A stretch of DNA of 24,802 nucleotides from Coriobacteriaceae bacterium (GTDB taxonomy: Bacteria; Actinomycetota; Coriobacteriia; Coriobacteriales; Eggerthellaceae), in NCBI GenBank assembly GCA_015062635.1, contig SUUF01000019.1:1-24802 (forward strand), written 5' to 3'. A model generated the notes under the pieces. It was not told where the DNA came from and ran no database searches. It saw only the letters and a program-made list of their open reading frames with translations. Position 1 is the first letter of the stretch, and each line of letters starts with the position of its first letter. Shown one piece after another: positions 1 through 7,819 of this stretch. The position numbers and the translations under genes were made by a program.

Positions 1-416
1 TCGTTCACGATGGCGATTTTTTGGCCTCACGATGGCGAATTTTTGGCGAAACGGAGGGGCTGGCTGGCACGGATTGCACTGGACATCCGAGGGAGCGTTC
101 CGCCGCCGGCACCGTCCCGAGCGACGACGCGGGACGCGGCTGGCGCGGTTTGCGCTGGGCGCCTAGGGACATAGGCCGGCGCCGCCACCGTTTCCAGGTG
201 ACGGCATGGGGCGCGGTAGGCAGTCGGGCTCGTCGAACGCCTCTTGCGTTACTAGTTCAGCGCTGCTTCCTGCAAACCGGCCGCAAACGCCTGGGGAAAC
301 GTTGCATCGCGCGCGATGTACCTGACACCCGGGGCCGGTCGTGCGCTGCCTTTGCAGAATGGCGGCTGCGAACGATCCCCACCCGCTCAAATCCATTCCC
401 AAAAAAATTCGGTATG
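1..416. other. Left-edge region without a recognisable gene
   Basis: Open frames exist here on both strands (for example + 21-431 and - 163-402), but their translations are arginine-rich, low in hydrophobic residues and match no family I know, and the + frame runs into the iron-box region. I see no convincing ribosome binding site or terminator. The only clear structure is the short tandem repeat at 5-48. The region may be the tail of a mobile element or plain intergenic DNA. Confidence 0.5.
5..48. repeat. Two tandem 22-bp repeats at the window edge
   Basis: The unit TCACGATGGCGATTTTTTGG at 5-24 recurs at 27-46 with one mismatch, and the period is exactly 22 bp. It may continue beyond the window. 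Tandem repeats of about 20 bp are typical of the ends of IS21-family insertion sequences, but no transposase is visible, so that origin is only a guess. Confidence 0.6.
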
Positions 417-478
417 CCTAACTATTTATGAGTTAGGTGTGCTAAACTCTCCCGAATAGTTAGGTAGGTCGAACTAAC
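417..478. promoter_or_regulatory. Iron-box-like palindromes upstream of the iron operon
   Basis: Two palindromes are seen. CCTAACT (417-423) and AGTTAGG (431-437) are perfect 7-bp arms around a 7-bp spacer. GTTAG (459-463) and CTAAC (474-478) are arms around 10 bp. A further TTAG-N5-CTAA lies at 433-445. They resemble the DtxR/IdeR consensus TTAGGTTAGGCTAACCTAA. They sit 48-109 bp before the FTR1 start, so iron-dependent repression of the operon is the likely role. The regulator itself is not in the window. Confidence 0.7.
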
Positions 479-525
479 TAATTGGGAAATCGAGAGCGCC
501 GCACGGCGAAGGAGCATACGAGGGA

Positions 526-1872
526 ATGGGTACTCAAGGTATTTTGGCACGTAGGGAAGGCATGACCCTTTTGGGCCACATCGTCGTCGCATTGGTGGCC
601 GTGTTGTTGCTAGTAGGCACTTCGCCGGCCCTCGCGGCAACCGAGTACATCGCCTCGTGGAAGGACTACGAGAAGACCCTGCCCGCCGATGAGAAGGTTA
701 CCTGGAACGTCGTGGCAGATGCCATGGACATCCTCATCGATGCGGCGATCGAGGAATTCAATGCGGGCGACACCGAGGCCGCCTGGGAAGCGATCAACGC
801 AACCTACTACGGGTATTACGAGATTACCGGTTTCGAGCGCAGCGCGATGAGCTACATTGCCGGAAGCCGAAAGACCGAGGTCGAGAACCAGTTCAGCCTC
901 TGCAAGTCGATTGCCAAGAACAACGGCTCGGTGGCTGAGTTCACGGATGCGGCCGAGGGCTTGCGCTCGATGATCCACACCGACGCGAACAAGCTCGACG
1001 GCGTCGACGAGAACGAGGGCGGCGGCGACCTCGCCTCGATGGCCGCGTTCCTCGGAGCGTTCGGCATCATCGTGCGCGAGGGCATCGAGGCCATGCTCGT
1101 GCTCGGCGCCATCATCGCCTACCTGGTGAAAGCTGGCCAGAAGAAGAGCCTGCGCCACGTGTACCTGGGCGCCATCCTGGGCGTGGTCTGCAGCTTCATC
1201 GTCGCGGGCATCTTGTACAGCCTGGGATTCGGCGAAGGCTCCGAACAGCAGGAGATCATCGAGGGCGTCACGGCGCTCGTCGCGGTGGTCATGCTCTACT
1301 GGGTGTCGAACTGGATGCTCTCGAAGTCGGAAACCGAGGCGTGGAACGCCTACATCAAGAAGCAAATCGCCGGCGCCGCAGTGACGGGCAGCATCTTCGC
1401 CCTGGCGTTCACCGCCTGGCTCGCGGTGTTCCGCGAAGGCGCCGAGGTCGTGCTCTTCCTGTACCCGCTGGTCACGAGCACCGACCCGATGGTCATCTGG
1501 GGCGGCATCCTCGCCGGCTTCGTGGTGCTCGCTATCATCTTCATCGTCATGCGCGTCTTCAGCGTGAAGCTGCCGCTCAAGCCGTTCTTCATGGTCATGT
1601 CCGCCATCATGTTCGTCATGGCCATCAGCTTCCTGGGCAGCGGCATCACCGAGCTCATCGAGGGCAACGTCATCACCGGCACCTACATCCCGTGGATTCC
1701 CACCGGCAACGAGGTGCTCACGGTGCTCGGTATCAACCCGTGGGTCGAGACCGTCGTGCCGCAGGTCCTGCTGCTCGTCGTGACCATCGTCATCTACATC
1801 GTGCACTTCCGCAAGGAAAAGGCCACGGCCGATTCCGGCGCCGAGATGATCGATCCCACCGCAACCGCGTAA
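526..1872 (+). CDS. FTR1-family iron permease with extracytoplasmic N-terminal domain
   Basis: High-affinity iron permease of the FTR1/EfeU family, moving iron through the cytoplasmic membrane. The 448-residue protein starts with a hydrophobic signal-like segment, followed by an extracytoplasmic region up to about residue 165, then about seven membrane helices. The two family signature motifs are present: REGIE at 184-188 and REGAE at 303-307, whose glutamates bind iron in this family. The start at 526 follows AAGGAG at 509-514; ATG 562 is a possible alternative and would still leave a signal peptide. It is the first gene of the iron operon, behind the iron-box palindromes. The partner P19 gene follows after 62 bp, as in Campylobacter cj1658-cj1659. 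The extended N-terminus differs from minimal EfeU permeases. Confidence 0.93.
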   Translation: MGTQGILARREGMTLLGHIVVALVAVLLLVGTSPALAATEYIASWKDYEKTLPADEKVTWNVVADAMDILIDAAIEEFNAGDTEAAWEAINATYYGYYEITGFERSAMSYIAGSRKTEVENQFSLCKSIAKNNGSVAEFTDAAEGLRSMIHTDANKLDGVDENEGGGDLASMAAFLGAFGIIVREGIEAMLVLGAIIAYLVKAGQKKSLRHVYLGAILGVVCSFIVAGILYSLGFGEGSEQQEIIEGVTALVAVVMLYWVSNWMLSKSETEAWNAYIKKQIAGAAVTGSIFALAFTAWLAVFREGAEVVLFLYPLVTSTDPMVIWGGILAGFVVLAIIFIVMRVFSVKLPLKPFFMVMSAIMFVMAISFLGSGITELIEGNVITGTYIPWIPTGNEVLTVLGINPWVETVVPQVLLLVVTIVIYIVHFRKEKATADSGAEMIDPTATA

Positions 1873-1881
1873 CGGGAACAC

Positions 1882-1897
1882 CGGCGGAAAGCCGCCG
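1882..1897 (+). other. Small hairpin between the FTR1 and P19 genes
   Basis: CGGCGG, loop AAAG, CCGCCG: a perfect 6-bp stem without a T-run. It is too weak for a terminator and may affect mRNA processing between the permease and the lipoprotein, which is usually needed in larger amounts. Confidence 0.4.
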
Positions 1898-1934
1898 ATT
1901 CCAATAGTCGATTCGACAAGAAAGGGAAGGAACA

Positions 1935-2597
1935 ATGGAACAAACCAAGAACCTGTCTTCGTGGCTCGTCGCCCTGTTCGCCTGCGCCGCCCTCGTGGCG
2001 TGCCTGGGCCTGGCCGGCTGCGGCAGCAACTCCGCTGCGAGCTCCAGCGCTGCCGAGAGCAGCTCTGCCGCTGCCGAGGAGAGCAGCTCCGCATCTGAGG
2101 ATGCCGCGGCTCCCGAGGTTGGCACCGGCTTCGAAGAGACCCCGATTTTCGAGGGTGAAGAGGCTGGCGGCTGGCTCGACGTCGCTGCCGTGTACTTCCA
2201 GCCGGTCCCGATGACCGACGGCTCCACCATCGAGGGCAAGGACATCCACCTGGAGGCCGACATCCACGCACTTGAGAACAAGTTCGGCTTTGGCGTTGGC
2301 GACTGGGTGCCGTATCTCACCGTCTCCTACAAGATCACCGATGCTGACGGCAAGGAAGCCGCTGCCGGTACCTTCATGGAGATGAGCGCTTCTGACGGCC
2401 CGCACTATGGCGCGAACATCGCCCTGCCCGATGCCGGCACCTACACGCTCGAGCTCACCATCGGCAGCCCGGCCGACAACAACTACCTGCTGCACACCGA
2501 CGCCGAGACCGGCCCTGGCGCCAGCAGCTTCGATGACGGCGTGAAGTGGCCGCTCGTCATCACGAAGTCGTGGGACTACGTGCCGCTGGAGTACTAA
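1935..2597 (+). CDS. P19/Tpd-type iron-binding lipoprotein
   Basis: Extracytoplasmic iron (and possibly copper) binding protein of the P19/Tpd family (Pfam Fe2+ transport protein), thought to hand iron to the FTR1 permease. The 220-residue protein has a lipoprotein signal ending in LAGC with the lipid cysteine at 29, then a Ser/Ala/Glu-rich linker to about residue 57, then the P19 domain. Typical family segments are visible: IHLEADIHA with His105 and His111, GDWVPYLTVSY, MEM at 148-150 and His157 in PHYGAN. These His and Met residues are the expected metal ligands. The ribosome binding site AGGGAAGG (1923-1930) is strong. Lipid anchoring instead of a free periplasmic form fits a Gram-positive cell. 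It is followed by iron-box-like DNA and two hairpins rather than directly by the next gene. Confidence 0.93.
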   Translation: MEQTKNLSSWLVALFACAALVACLGLAGCGSNSAASSSAAESSSAAAEESSSASEDAAAPEVGTGFEETPIFEGEEAGGWLDVAAVYFQPVPMTDGSTIEGKDIHLEADIHALENKFGFGVGDWVPYLTVSYKITDADGKEAAAGTFMEMSASDGPHYGANIALPDAGTYTLELTIGSPADNNYLLHTDAETGPGASSFDDGVKWPLVITKSWDYVPLEY

Positions 2598-2606
2598 TCG
2601 CTAAGA

Positions 2607-2633
2607 TTAGTCAAGCCTAACGTGTTGCGTTAG
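2607..2633. promoter_or_regulatory. Internal iron-box-like site before the DUF2318 gene
   Basis: TTAGTCAAGCCTAAC (2607-2621) matches 12 of the first 15 positions of TTAGGTTAGCCTAAC. An overlapping palindrome CTAAC-N7-GTTAG spans 2617-2633. The position, just after the P19 stop codon, suggests a second iron-controlled promoter for the rest of the operon. Confidence 0.6.
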
Positions 2634-2667
2634 AGTACTGGGCCGTCCGAAAGGGCGACCCAGTACT
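2634..2667 (+). terminator. Strong hairpin with GAAA loop after P19
   Basis: AGTACTGGG (2634-2642) pairs perfectly with CCCAGTACT (2659-2667). The inner part adds five more pairs with one mismatch, closed by a GAAA tetraloop (2649-2652). No run of T follows (GGCGTTTC), so it may be a weak terminator, an attenuator or an mRNA 3'-end stabiliser for the FTR1-P19 part. Confidence 0.5.
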
Positions 2668-2680
2668 GGCGTTTCACGGT

Positions 2681-2723
2681 GTAGCCGCCTGCATGCACGG
2701 CCTGTGCACGCAGGCGGCTGTAC
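2681..2723 (+). other. Second strong hairpin before the DUF2318 gene
   Basis: AGCCGCCTGC (2683-2692) pairs perfectly with GCAGGCGGCT (2710-2719). TGCAC/GTGCA extends the stem after one mismatch, and the loop is 5 nt. It has no T-run. It lies 31 bp before the DUF2318 start, in what would be its 5' leader if the iron-box promoter at 2607-2633 is used. Confidence 0.55.
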
Positions 2724-2754
2724 CGCAACTGTGGGGGATGGTAAAGGACGCGAG

Positions 2755-4128
2755 ATGGAAACATATCTCATTTACGTCATAGAAGATTTGGTGGTGACGG
2801 CAGTCCTCGGCGGGGCCGTGTATGCTTATGCGCGCTCGCGCTGGGCGGCATTCGGCACGCGTGTCGTGGTTATCGCGGCCATCGCCGCCGCCGTGTGCTC
2901 GGCCATCATGGCCTTCGCGAAGCAGAACACATCGCTCATCGCCACCGGCGACTGGAACCTCGGCATCTTCATCGCGTCATTCGCGGTGTTCCTGCTGGTG
3001 CTCGGCTGCCTCATCGCCGTTGCCGTGATGGGCCGTAAAGGCAAGGCAAACGTCGGGGGCGAAACGGCCGGCATCGCCTTGTCGGAAACCGGCACGGTGC
3101 GCGTGCTGCACCTGGTCGTGCTCTTCGGCCTGGCGGTCATCGTGTTCCTGCGCATCTTCTACACTCTGCCCGATGTCATCAACTATCCGGCGAACTTCGG
3201 CATCAGCACCGAAAACCTCATCTCCACCGATTTCGCCTACCGCATCATCGGATGGATCATCGGCCTGTTCGTCGTGGGCCTCGTGTGCGTGTCGGTGACG
3301 AAGGCGTTCAAGGCGCTTGACGCGCGCAACATCGGCATTGCGACGGCCGTCATCGTCGGCATCATCGTGTTCGTGCAATCGATGTCGTTGTTCCAGATCA
3401 TGCTCGCCCGCCGCATCATCGTGCGGGGCACGCTGCTCTACAGCATCATGTTCCCGCTCACATCGTGGGTCTCGAACCACACCGCGGTGTTCACGCTCGG
3501 CATCATCGTCATCACCATCTTGCTCGCCGCCATCGTCATCGCGTTGAGCCTGCGCGACGACGAACCGTACGCGAATCCGGCCGAGCACCGCCGCAACAAG
3601 GCCCGTTGGCGCAACAAGCGCCGGTGGTCTATCTGCCTCATCGTGTGCCTCGTGTTCTCGTTCGGCATCATCACCGTGGTGAAGGATTACGTGAACCGCG
3701 GTCCGGAAATCGTGGAATCGGAAGAATGCGAGATTCGCGACGACGGCATGTACATCGCGCTTGACCAGGTGGACGACGGCCACCTGCACCGTTTCACCTA
3801 CGAGACCACGGCGGGCTACACCACCTCTTCGGGCTACGAGACCCAAGGCGGCGTCGGCGTGCGCGTCATCGTCATCAAGAAGCCCAACTCGAACGCCTAT
3901 GGCGTGGGCCTGGATGCGTGCGACATCTGCGGCACCACGGGTTATTACGAGCGAGACGGCCAGGTGGTATGCAGCAAGTGCGACGTCGTCATGAACATCA
4001 ACACCATCGGCTTCAAGGGCGGATGCAACCCCATCGTCATCGATTACAAGATCGACGACGGCTACATCTTCATTCCCTCGGAAGCCCTGTTGGAATACGA
4101 GAAGATTCCCGGATCGAGCTGGGATTGA
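2755..4128 (+). CDS. DUF2318 Fe-S membrane protein (FtrD-like)
   Basis: Membrane protein of the DUF2318 family, described as FtrD-like Fe-S proteins found beside FTR1/P19 iron uptake genes; the Campylobacter counterpart is cj1660. I chose ATG 2755, preceded by AAAGGA (2743-2748), over an upstream in-frame start at 2704 that lies within the hairpin. The 457-residue product has about eight membrane helices in residues 1-325, then a soluble C-terminal domain. That domain carries CDIC (Cys389/392), CSKC (Cys406/409) and GGCNP (Cys424), a cysteine set able to hold a metal centre or Fe-S cluster. The predicted role is electron transfer linked to iron passage through FTR1; this is family-based inference. 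The next gene follows after 12 bp, so it is cotranscribed with the ABC genes. Confidence 0.9.
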   Translation: METYLIYVIEDLVVTAVLGGAVYAYARSRWAAFGTRVVVIAAIAAAVCSAIMAFAKQNTSLIATGDWNLGIFIASFAVFLLVLGCLIAVAVMGRKGKANVGGETAGIALSETGTVRVLHLVVLFGLAVIVFLRIFYTLPDVINYPANFGISTENLISTDFAYRIIGWIIGLFVVGLVCVSVTKAFKALDARNIGIATAVIVGIIVFVQSMSLFQIMLARRIIVRGTLLYSIMFPLTSWVSNHTAVFTLGIIVITILLAAIVIALSLRDDEPYANPAEHRRNKARWRNKRRWSICLIVCLVFSFGIITVVKDYVNRGPEIVESEECEIRDDGMYIALDQVDDGHLHRFTYETTAGYTTSSGYETQGGVGVRVIVIKKPNSNAYGVGLDACDICGTTGYYERDGQVVCSKCDVVMNINTIGFKGGCNPIVIDYKIDDGYIFIPSEALLEYEKIPGSSWD

Positions 4129-4140
4129 GGTGATTAACGC

Positions 4141-5430
4141 ATGTTCTTCCGAATGATAAAAGGCGTGTTGCTGCGCCAGAAGGGCAAGATGGCGATGATC
4201 GCCTTCACCATCGCCCTCGGCGCCTCGCTCGCCACCGCCATGCTCGCCGTCATGTTCGACGTCGGCGACAAGGTGAACCAAGAGCTGAAGACCTACGGCG
4301 CCAACATCACGGTCGTCGCGAAGGAGGCGTCGGTCGTCGATAGCCTGTACGAGGTCGACGGCGCATCGTCCATCCCGACGTCGTACCTGAAGGAAGCCGA
4401 TGTCGCGAATGTGAAGAAGATCTTCTGGGCATTCAACATCGTCGATTTCGCGCCGCTGCTGCAAACGTCGGCGAGCATCAACGGCACCGACGCCGTGCTC
4501 GTGGGCACGTGGTTCGGGCATCATCTGTCGCTCGATACGGGCGAAGAGCTCGACGCGGGCATCGTGAGCATGCGCTCGTGGTGGAGCGTCGAAGACGGTG
4601 CGTGGCTCGACGAAACGAAAGAGGGGGACGTCGACCGCGTGATGGTCGGTGCAGCGCTCGCCCAGACGCTTGGCGTGAAGGCCGGCGACACCGTGAAGCT
4701 GTCGTGCGGCAAGAAGTCGGGCGAATACGAGGTCGCGGGCGTGTTCAGCGCCGGCGGCGACGAGGACAACCAGGTGTTCGCCCCGCTGAGCCTGGTGCAG
4801 GGGCTTTCCGGCGAGAAGGGCCTCATCACGAGCATCGAGGTGAGCGCGCTGACCACGCCCGACAACGAACTTTCCCGCCAGGCGGCGAAAGACCCGAGCA
4901 AGCTCACCGTGGCGCAGTACGAAACCTGGTATTGCACGGCCTATGTGAGCTCGATTTGCTACCAGCTGCAAGAAGCCATTCCCGATGCCGTCGCTAAGGC
5001 GGTGCGCCAGGTGGCCGAATCGGAGGGCGCGATCCTCGACAAGACGCAGCTGCTGATGATCCTCATCACGATCCTCGCGCTCATCGGCTCGGCGCTGGGC
5101 ATCTCGAACCTCATCACCGCATCGGTGATGGAGCGTTCGCAGGAAATCGGCCTCTTGAAGGCCATCGGCGCGCACGACCGCGCGATTTCGGGCCTGCTGC
5201 TTGCCGAGCTGATTATCGTGGCCATACTCGGCGGCGCGGTCGGTTTTGGCGTGGGATACGGCTTTGCGCAGGTCATCGGCTATACGGTGTTCAGTTCGAG
5301 CATCAACTTGTCGCCGATGGTCATCCCGCTGGTCGTGACGCTCGTCATCCTCGTCACGCTGGCCGGCTCCATCCCCGCCATCCGCACCGTGTTGCGCCTC
5401 GACCCGGCGGAGGTGCTCCATGGCCGCTAA
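4141..5430 (+). CDS. FtsX/MacB-type ABC permease 1 of the iron locus
   Basis: ABC permease of the FtsX/MacB/LolC type, 429 residues, equivalent in position to cj1661. One N-terminal membrane helix (about 17-40) is followed by a large extracytoplasmic domain (about 45-295) and three C-terminal helices. The end LRLDPAEVLHGR is the usual FtsX-family tail. The segment YGANITVV after helix 1 is typical of this subgroup and recurs as YGANMIFVP in the next permease, so the two probably form a heterodimer with the ATPase at 6667. Members of this superfamily act as mechanotransmitters or lipoprotein/substrate extractors more often than importers, so the role in iron uptake is unclear. The start overlaps a GAGGTGAT ribosome site at the end of the previous gene. 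Confidence 0.87.
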   Translation: MFFRMIKGVLLRQKGKMAMIAFTIALGASLATAMLAVMFDVGDKVNQELKTYGANITVVAKEASVVDSLYEVDGASSIPTSYLKEADVANVKKIFWAFNIVDFAPLLQTSASINGTDAVLVGTWFGHHLSLDTGEELDAGIVSMRSWWSVEDGAWLDETKEGDVDRVMVGAALAQTLGVKAGDTVKLSCGKKSGEYEVAGVFSAGGDEDNQVFAPLSLVQGLSGEKGLITSIEVSALTTPDNELSRQAAKDPSKLTVAQYETWYCTAYVSSICYQLQEAIPDAVAKAVRQVAESEGAILDKTQLLMILITILALIGSALGISNLITASVMERSQEIGLLKAIGAHDRAISGLLLAELIIVAILGGAVGFGVGYGFAQVIGYTVFSSSINLSPMVIPLVVTLVILVTLAGSIPAIRTVLRLDPAEVLHGR

Positions 5431-5475
5431 GATGAACCGTTTCGCATGCCGCGCAGGCAAGGAGGTGACCGCGCG

Positions 5476-6651
5476 ATGAAGAAATCAAGCATGTACCTGC
5501 GCATGATCACGGCGTCGCTCGCGCGCCGCAAGTCGCGCATGCTCGTCGCGCTGCTCGCTGTCACCGTGGGCTCGACGATTCTCGCCGGCCTGGTGATGGT
5601 GTACTACGACATGCCCCGCCAGATGGGCGAGCAGTTCCTCGCCTATGGCGCCAACATGATCTTCGTGCCGAGCTCCGATTCCGATGGCATGACGTCGGAG
5701 GAAATCGAGCAGGCCGCATCCGAAATCGACGGCAGCGTCGAGGGCGTCATCTCGTATTGCTACGAGTCGGCCACGATCAACGATGCCCCCATCGTCATCG
5801 CGGGCTGCGACCTGAACGCCACGCTCGAGACGAGCCCCTATTGGCAAATCGACGGCGCGCTTCCGCAGGCTGAAGGCGAGATTCTCGTCGGCTTGAACCA
5901 GGCTGACTTCTTCTCGCTGCAGGTGGGCGATACCGTGCCGGTGTCATACATTCCCGCCGACGTGAAGGCGGCCGTCGAGGGCGAGAACCTCAACGGCGAC
6001 GTCGAGGGCAAGGTGCTCAAGGAATTCACCGTGTCGGGCATTCTCGACACGGGCAGCACCGAGGAAGACTACTTCTTCATCTCGGAAGAGGACATGGCCG
6101 GCTTGACGGGCGAGACGCTGACCTACGATGTGACCGAGCTGCGCGTGAACGCCGATGCGGATGCGTTGGCGGCAAGCGTCGAGCGCATCGAGCAGGCGGT
6201 CCCGGGCGTGACGCCCCAGCTGGTGAAGCGCATCACCGAATCGCAGACGACCGTGCTCTCGAAGCTGTCGGCGCTCGTGCTGCTCGTCACCATCATCACG
6301 CTCGCGCTCACGATGATCTGCGTGGCCACGACGATGACGGCGGTCGTCACCGAGCGCCGCCGCGAGATCGGCCTGCGCAAGGCGCTCGGCGCATCCGATA
6401 AATCCATCATGCTGGAATTCATGGGCGAAGGCCTGATGCTCGGCCTCATCGGCGGCTTGCTGGGCTCGGTGCTCGGCTTCGGCTTCGCCTACCTCGTCAG
6501 CACGAACGTGTTCAACTCGACCATCACCTTCCTGCCGGCGCTCGTGCCGGTGACGGTGTTGGCGGCGCTCGCGGTAACCGCGCTTGCCTGCGTGATGCCC
6601 GTGCGCAACGCCACGAAGGTCGACCCGGCCCTGGTGCTCAAGGGCGAATAG
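5476..6651 (+). CDS. FtsX/MacB-type ABC permease 2 of the iron locus
   Basis: Second FtsX/MacB-type permease, 391 residues, equivalent in position to cj1662. I chose ATG 5476, which follows a near-perfect GGAGGTGA (5461-5468); an earlier in-frame ATG at 5446 would place this ribosome site inside the gene. Architecture: helix 1 at about 22-44, an extracytoplasmic domain to about 260, then three helices and the family tail VDPALVLKGE. Between the C-terminal helices lies ERRREIGLRKALGAS, the conserved cytoplasmic coupling segment that contacts the ATPase (the first permease has ERSQEIGLLKAIGAH). Its gene is 15 bp upstream of the ATPase gene, which supports one complex. Confidence 0.87.
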   Translation: MKKSSMYLRMITASLARRKSRMLVALLAVTVGSTILAGLVMVYYDMPRQMGEQFLAYGANMIFVPSSDSDGMTSEEIEQAASEIDGSVEGVISYCYESATINDAPIVIAGCDLNATLETSPYWQIDGALPQAEGEILVGLNQADFFSLQVGDTVPVSYIPADVKAAVEGENLNGDVEGKVLKEFTVSGILDTGSTEEDYFFISEEDMAGLTGETLTYDVTELRVNADADALAASVERIEQAVPGVTPQLVKRITESQTTVLSKLSALVLLVTIITLALTMICVATTMTAVVTERRREIGLRKALGASDKSIMLEFMGEGLMLGLIGGLLGSVLGFGFAYLVSTNVFNSTITFLPALVPVTVLAALAVTALACVMPVRNATKVDPALVLKGE

Positions 6652-6666
6652 GAAAGGGGCAGATGC

Positions 6667-7362
6667 ATGAGCCTTTTGGAACTGAAGCACGTGTACAAGA
6701 TCTATGGCGACCTGCACGCGCTCGACGACGTGAACCTGACCATTGACGAGGGAGAATGGGTTGCCATCATGGGGCCTTCCGGCTCGGGCAAATCCACCGT
6801 CATGAACATCATCGGCTGCATGGACAAGCCCACGAAGGGCGAGGTGCTGCTCGACGGCAAGGACATCTCGAAGGAGACGAGCCAAGGGCTCACCGATATC
6901 CGCCGCGACAAGATCGGCCTCATCTTCCAGCAGTTCCACCTCATCAACTACCTCACGGCGCTCGAGAACGTGATGGTGGCGCAGTACTACCATTCCATGC
7001 CCGATGAAGCTGAGGCCATGGAGGCACTCGAGCGCGTGGGCCTGGCCGACCGCGCGCACCATCTGCCGAGCCAGCTTTCCGGCGGCGAGCAGCAGCGCGT
7101 GTGCGTCGCGCGTGCGCTCATCAACCATCCCGAGCTCATCCTGGCCGACGAGCCCACGGGCAACCTCGACGAGACGAACGAGCGCATCGTGCTCGATTTG
7201 TTCCGTCAGCTGCATGCCGAGGGGACGACGCTCATCGTGGTGACACACGACGCCGAGGTGGGCGCTTCGGCCGAGCGCGTGATTACCCTGGAATACGGGA
7301 AGGTGACAAGCGAAAACGGCGGCACCGAATTCGGCAAGGCCGCGCGAAAGGATGTGATCTAG
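6667..7362 (+). CDS. LolD/MacB-type ABC ATPase 1 of the iron locus
   Basis: ATP-binding subunit, 231 residues, the usual length for LolD/MacB-type ATPases, equivalent to cj1663. Walker A is GPSGSGKST (36-44). The Q-loop is in LIFQQFHL, the signature is LSGGEQQR, Walker B is LILADEPTGNLD and the switch histidine is in VVTHD. All catalytic elements are intact, so the protein should hydrolyse ATP and drive the two preceding permeases. The start at 6667 is preceded by AAAGGGG. The stop codon is one base before the GTG start of the FMN-binding lipoprotein, which indicates translational coupling. Confidence 0.93.
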   Translation: MSLLELKHVYKIYGDLHALDDVNLTIDEGEWVAIMGPSGSGKSTVMNIIGCMDKPTKGEVLLDGKDISKETSQGLTDIRRDKIGLIFQQFHLINYLTALENVMVAQYYHSMPDEAEAMEALERVGLADRAHHLPSQLSGGEQQRVCVARALINHPELILADEPTGNLDETNERIVLDLFRQLHAEGTTLIVVTHDAEVGASAERVITLEYGKVTSENGGTEFGKAARKDVI

Positions 7363-7363
7363 C

Positions 7364-7816
7364 GTGGAGAAGACGCTTTCATCGAAGCTGTTCGCCCTGG
7401 TCATCGCCACCCTGTTAGCGGTGGCGTGCCTCGGGCTTTCCGCCTGCGGCGGCGGTGGCGAGCTGAAGGACGGCACCTACACGGGGCAGTCGAGCAACTT
7501 CGAGGGCGATGCCGTCGACGGCGCCGGCTACGGCGTGGCCACCATCACCATCAAGGATGGGGCGATTACCGATTGCACGTTCGAGACCTATGAGCTTGAC
7601 GGCAACAAGAAGGACGAGAACTACGGCGTGAGCCTTTCGGGGAACCAGAACAAGTACACGAAGGCGCAAAACGCCGTGAAAGCGTGTCCCGAATACGCGA
7701 AGGCGCTCGTCGAGGCGGGGTCGCTTGATGGCGTTGACACCATTTCGGGCGCGACCGTGAATTACGACCAATTCTGCGAGGCGGTCGATGACGCCATGGC
7801 GCAGGCGAGGGCCTAG
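7364..7816 (+). CDS. FMN-binding lipoprotein with flavinylation motif
   Basis: Small surface lipoprotein of 150 residues with a GTG start. The signal peptide ends in LSAC, giving lipid Cys28. A single FMN_bind domain follows (DGTYTGQSS near residue 36, GVATITIKDG in the middle). It ends with DTISGATVN, in which Thr131 is the expected covalent FMN attachment site used by ApbE-type flavin transferases. FMN_bind proteins of this kind carry electrons outside the membrane in flavin-based electron transfer. Placed between an ABC ATPase (1 bp before) and a permease (3 bp after) in an iron operon, it may pass electrons to or from iron or the FtrD-like protein. No ApbE gene is visible in the window, so the transferase would have to be encoded elsewhere. 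Confidence 0.9.
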   Translation: MEKTLSSKLFALVIATLLAVACLGLSACGGGGELKDGTYTGQSSNFEGDAVDGAGYGVATITIKDGAITDCTFETYELDGNKKDENYGVSLSGNQNKYTKAQNAVKACPEYAKALVEAGSLDGVDTISGATVNYDQFCEAVDDAMAQARA

Positions 7817-7819
7817 CCG

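Noticed and set aside
21..431. 136-codon open frame at the left edge
   Set aside because: Its arginine-rich sequence matches nothing known, it lacks a ribosome site and it runs into the iron-box palindrome.
610..2271. Long open frame on the minus strand (553 codons)
   Set aside because: It is antisense to the FTR1 and P19 genes; the translation is Arg/His/Asp-rich, as expected for shadows in high-GC DNA, with no recognisable domain.
2977..5460. Very long minus-strand open frame (827 codons)
   Set aside because: It is antisense to the DUF2318 and permease 1 genes; composition dominated by His, Arg, Asp and Glu, with no ribosome site or family resemblance.
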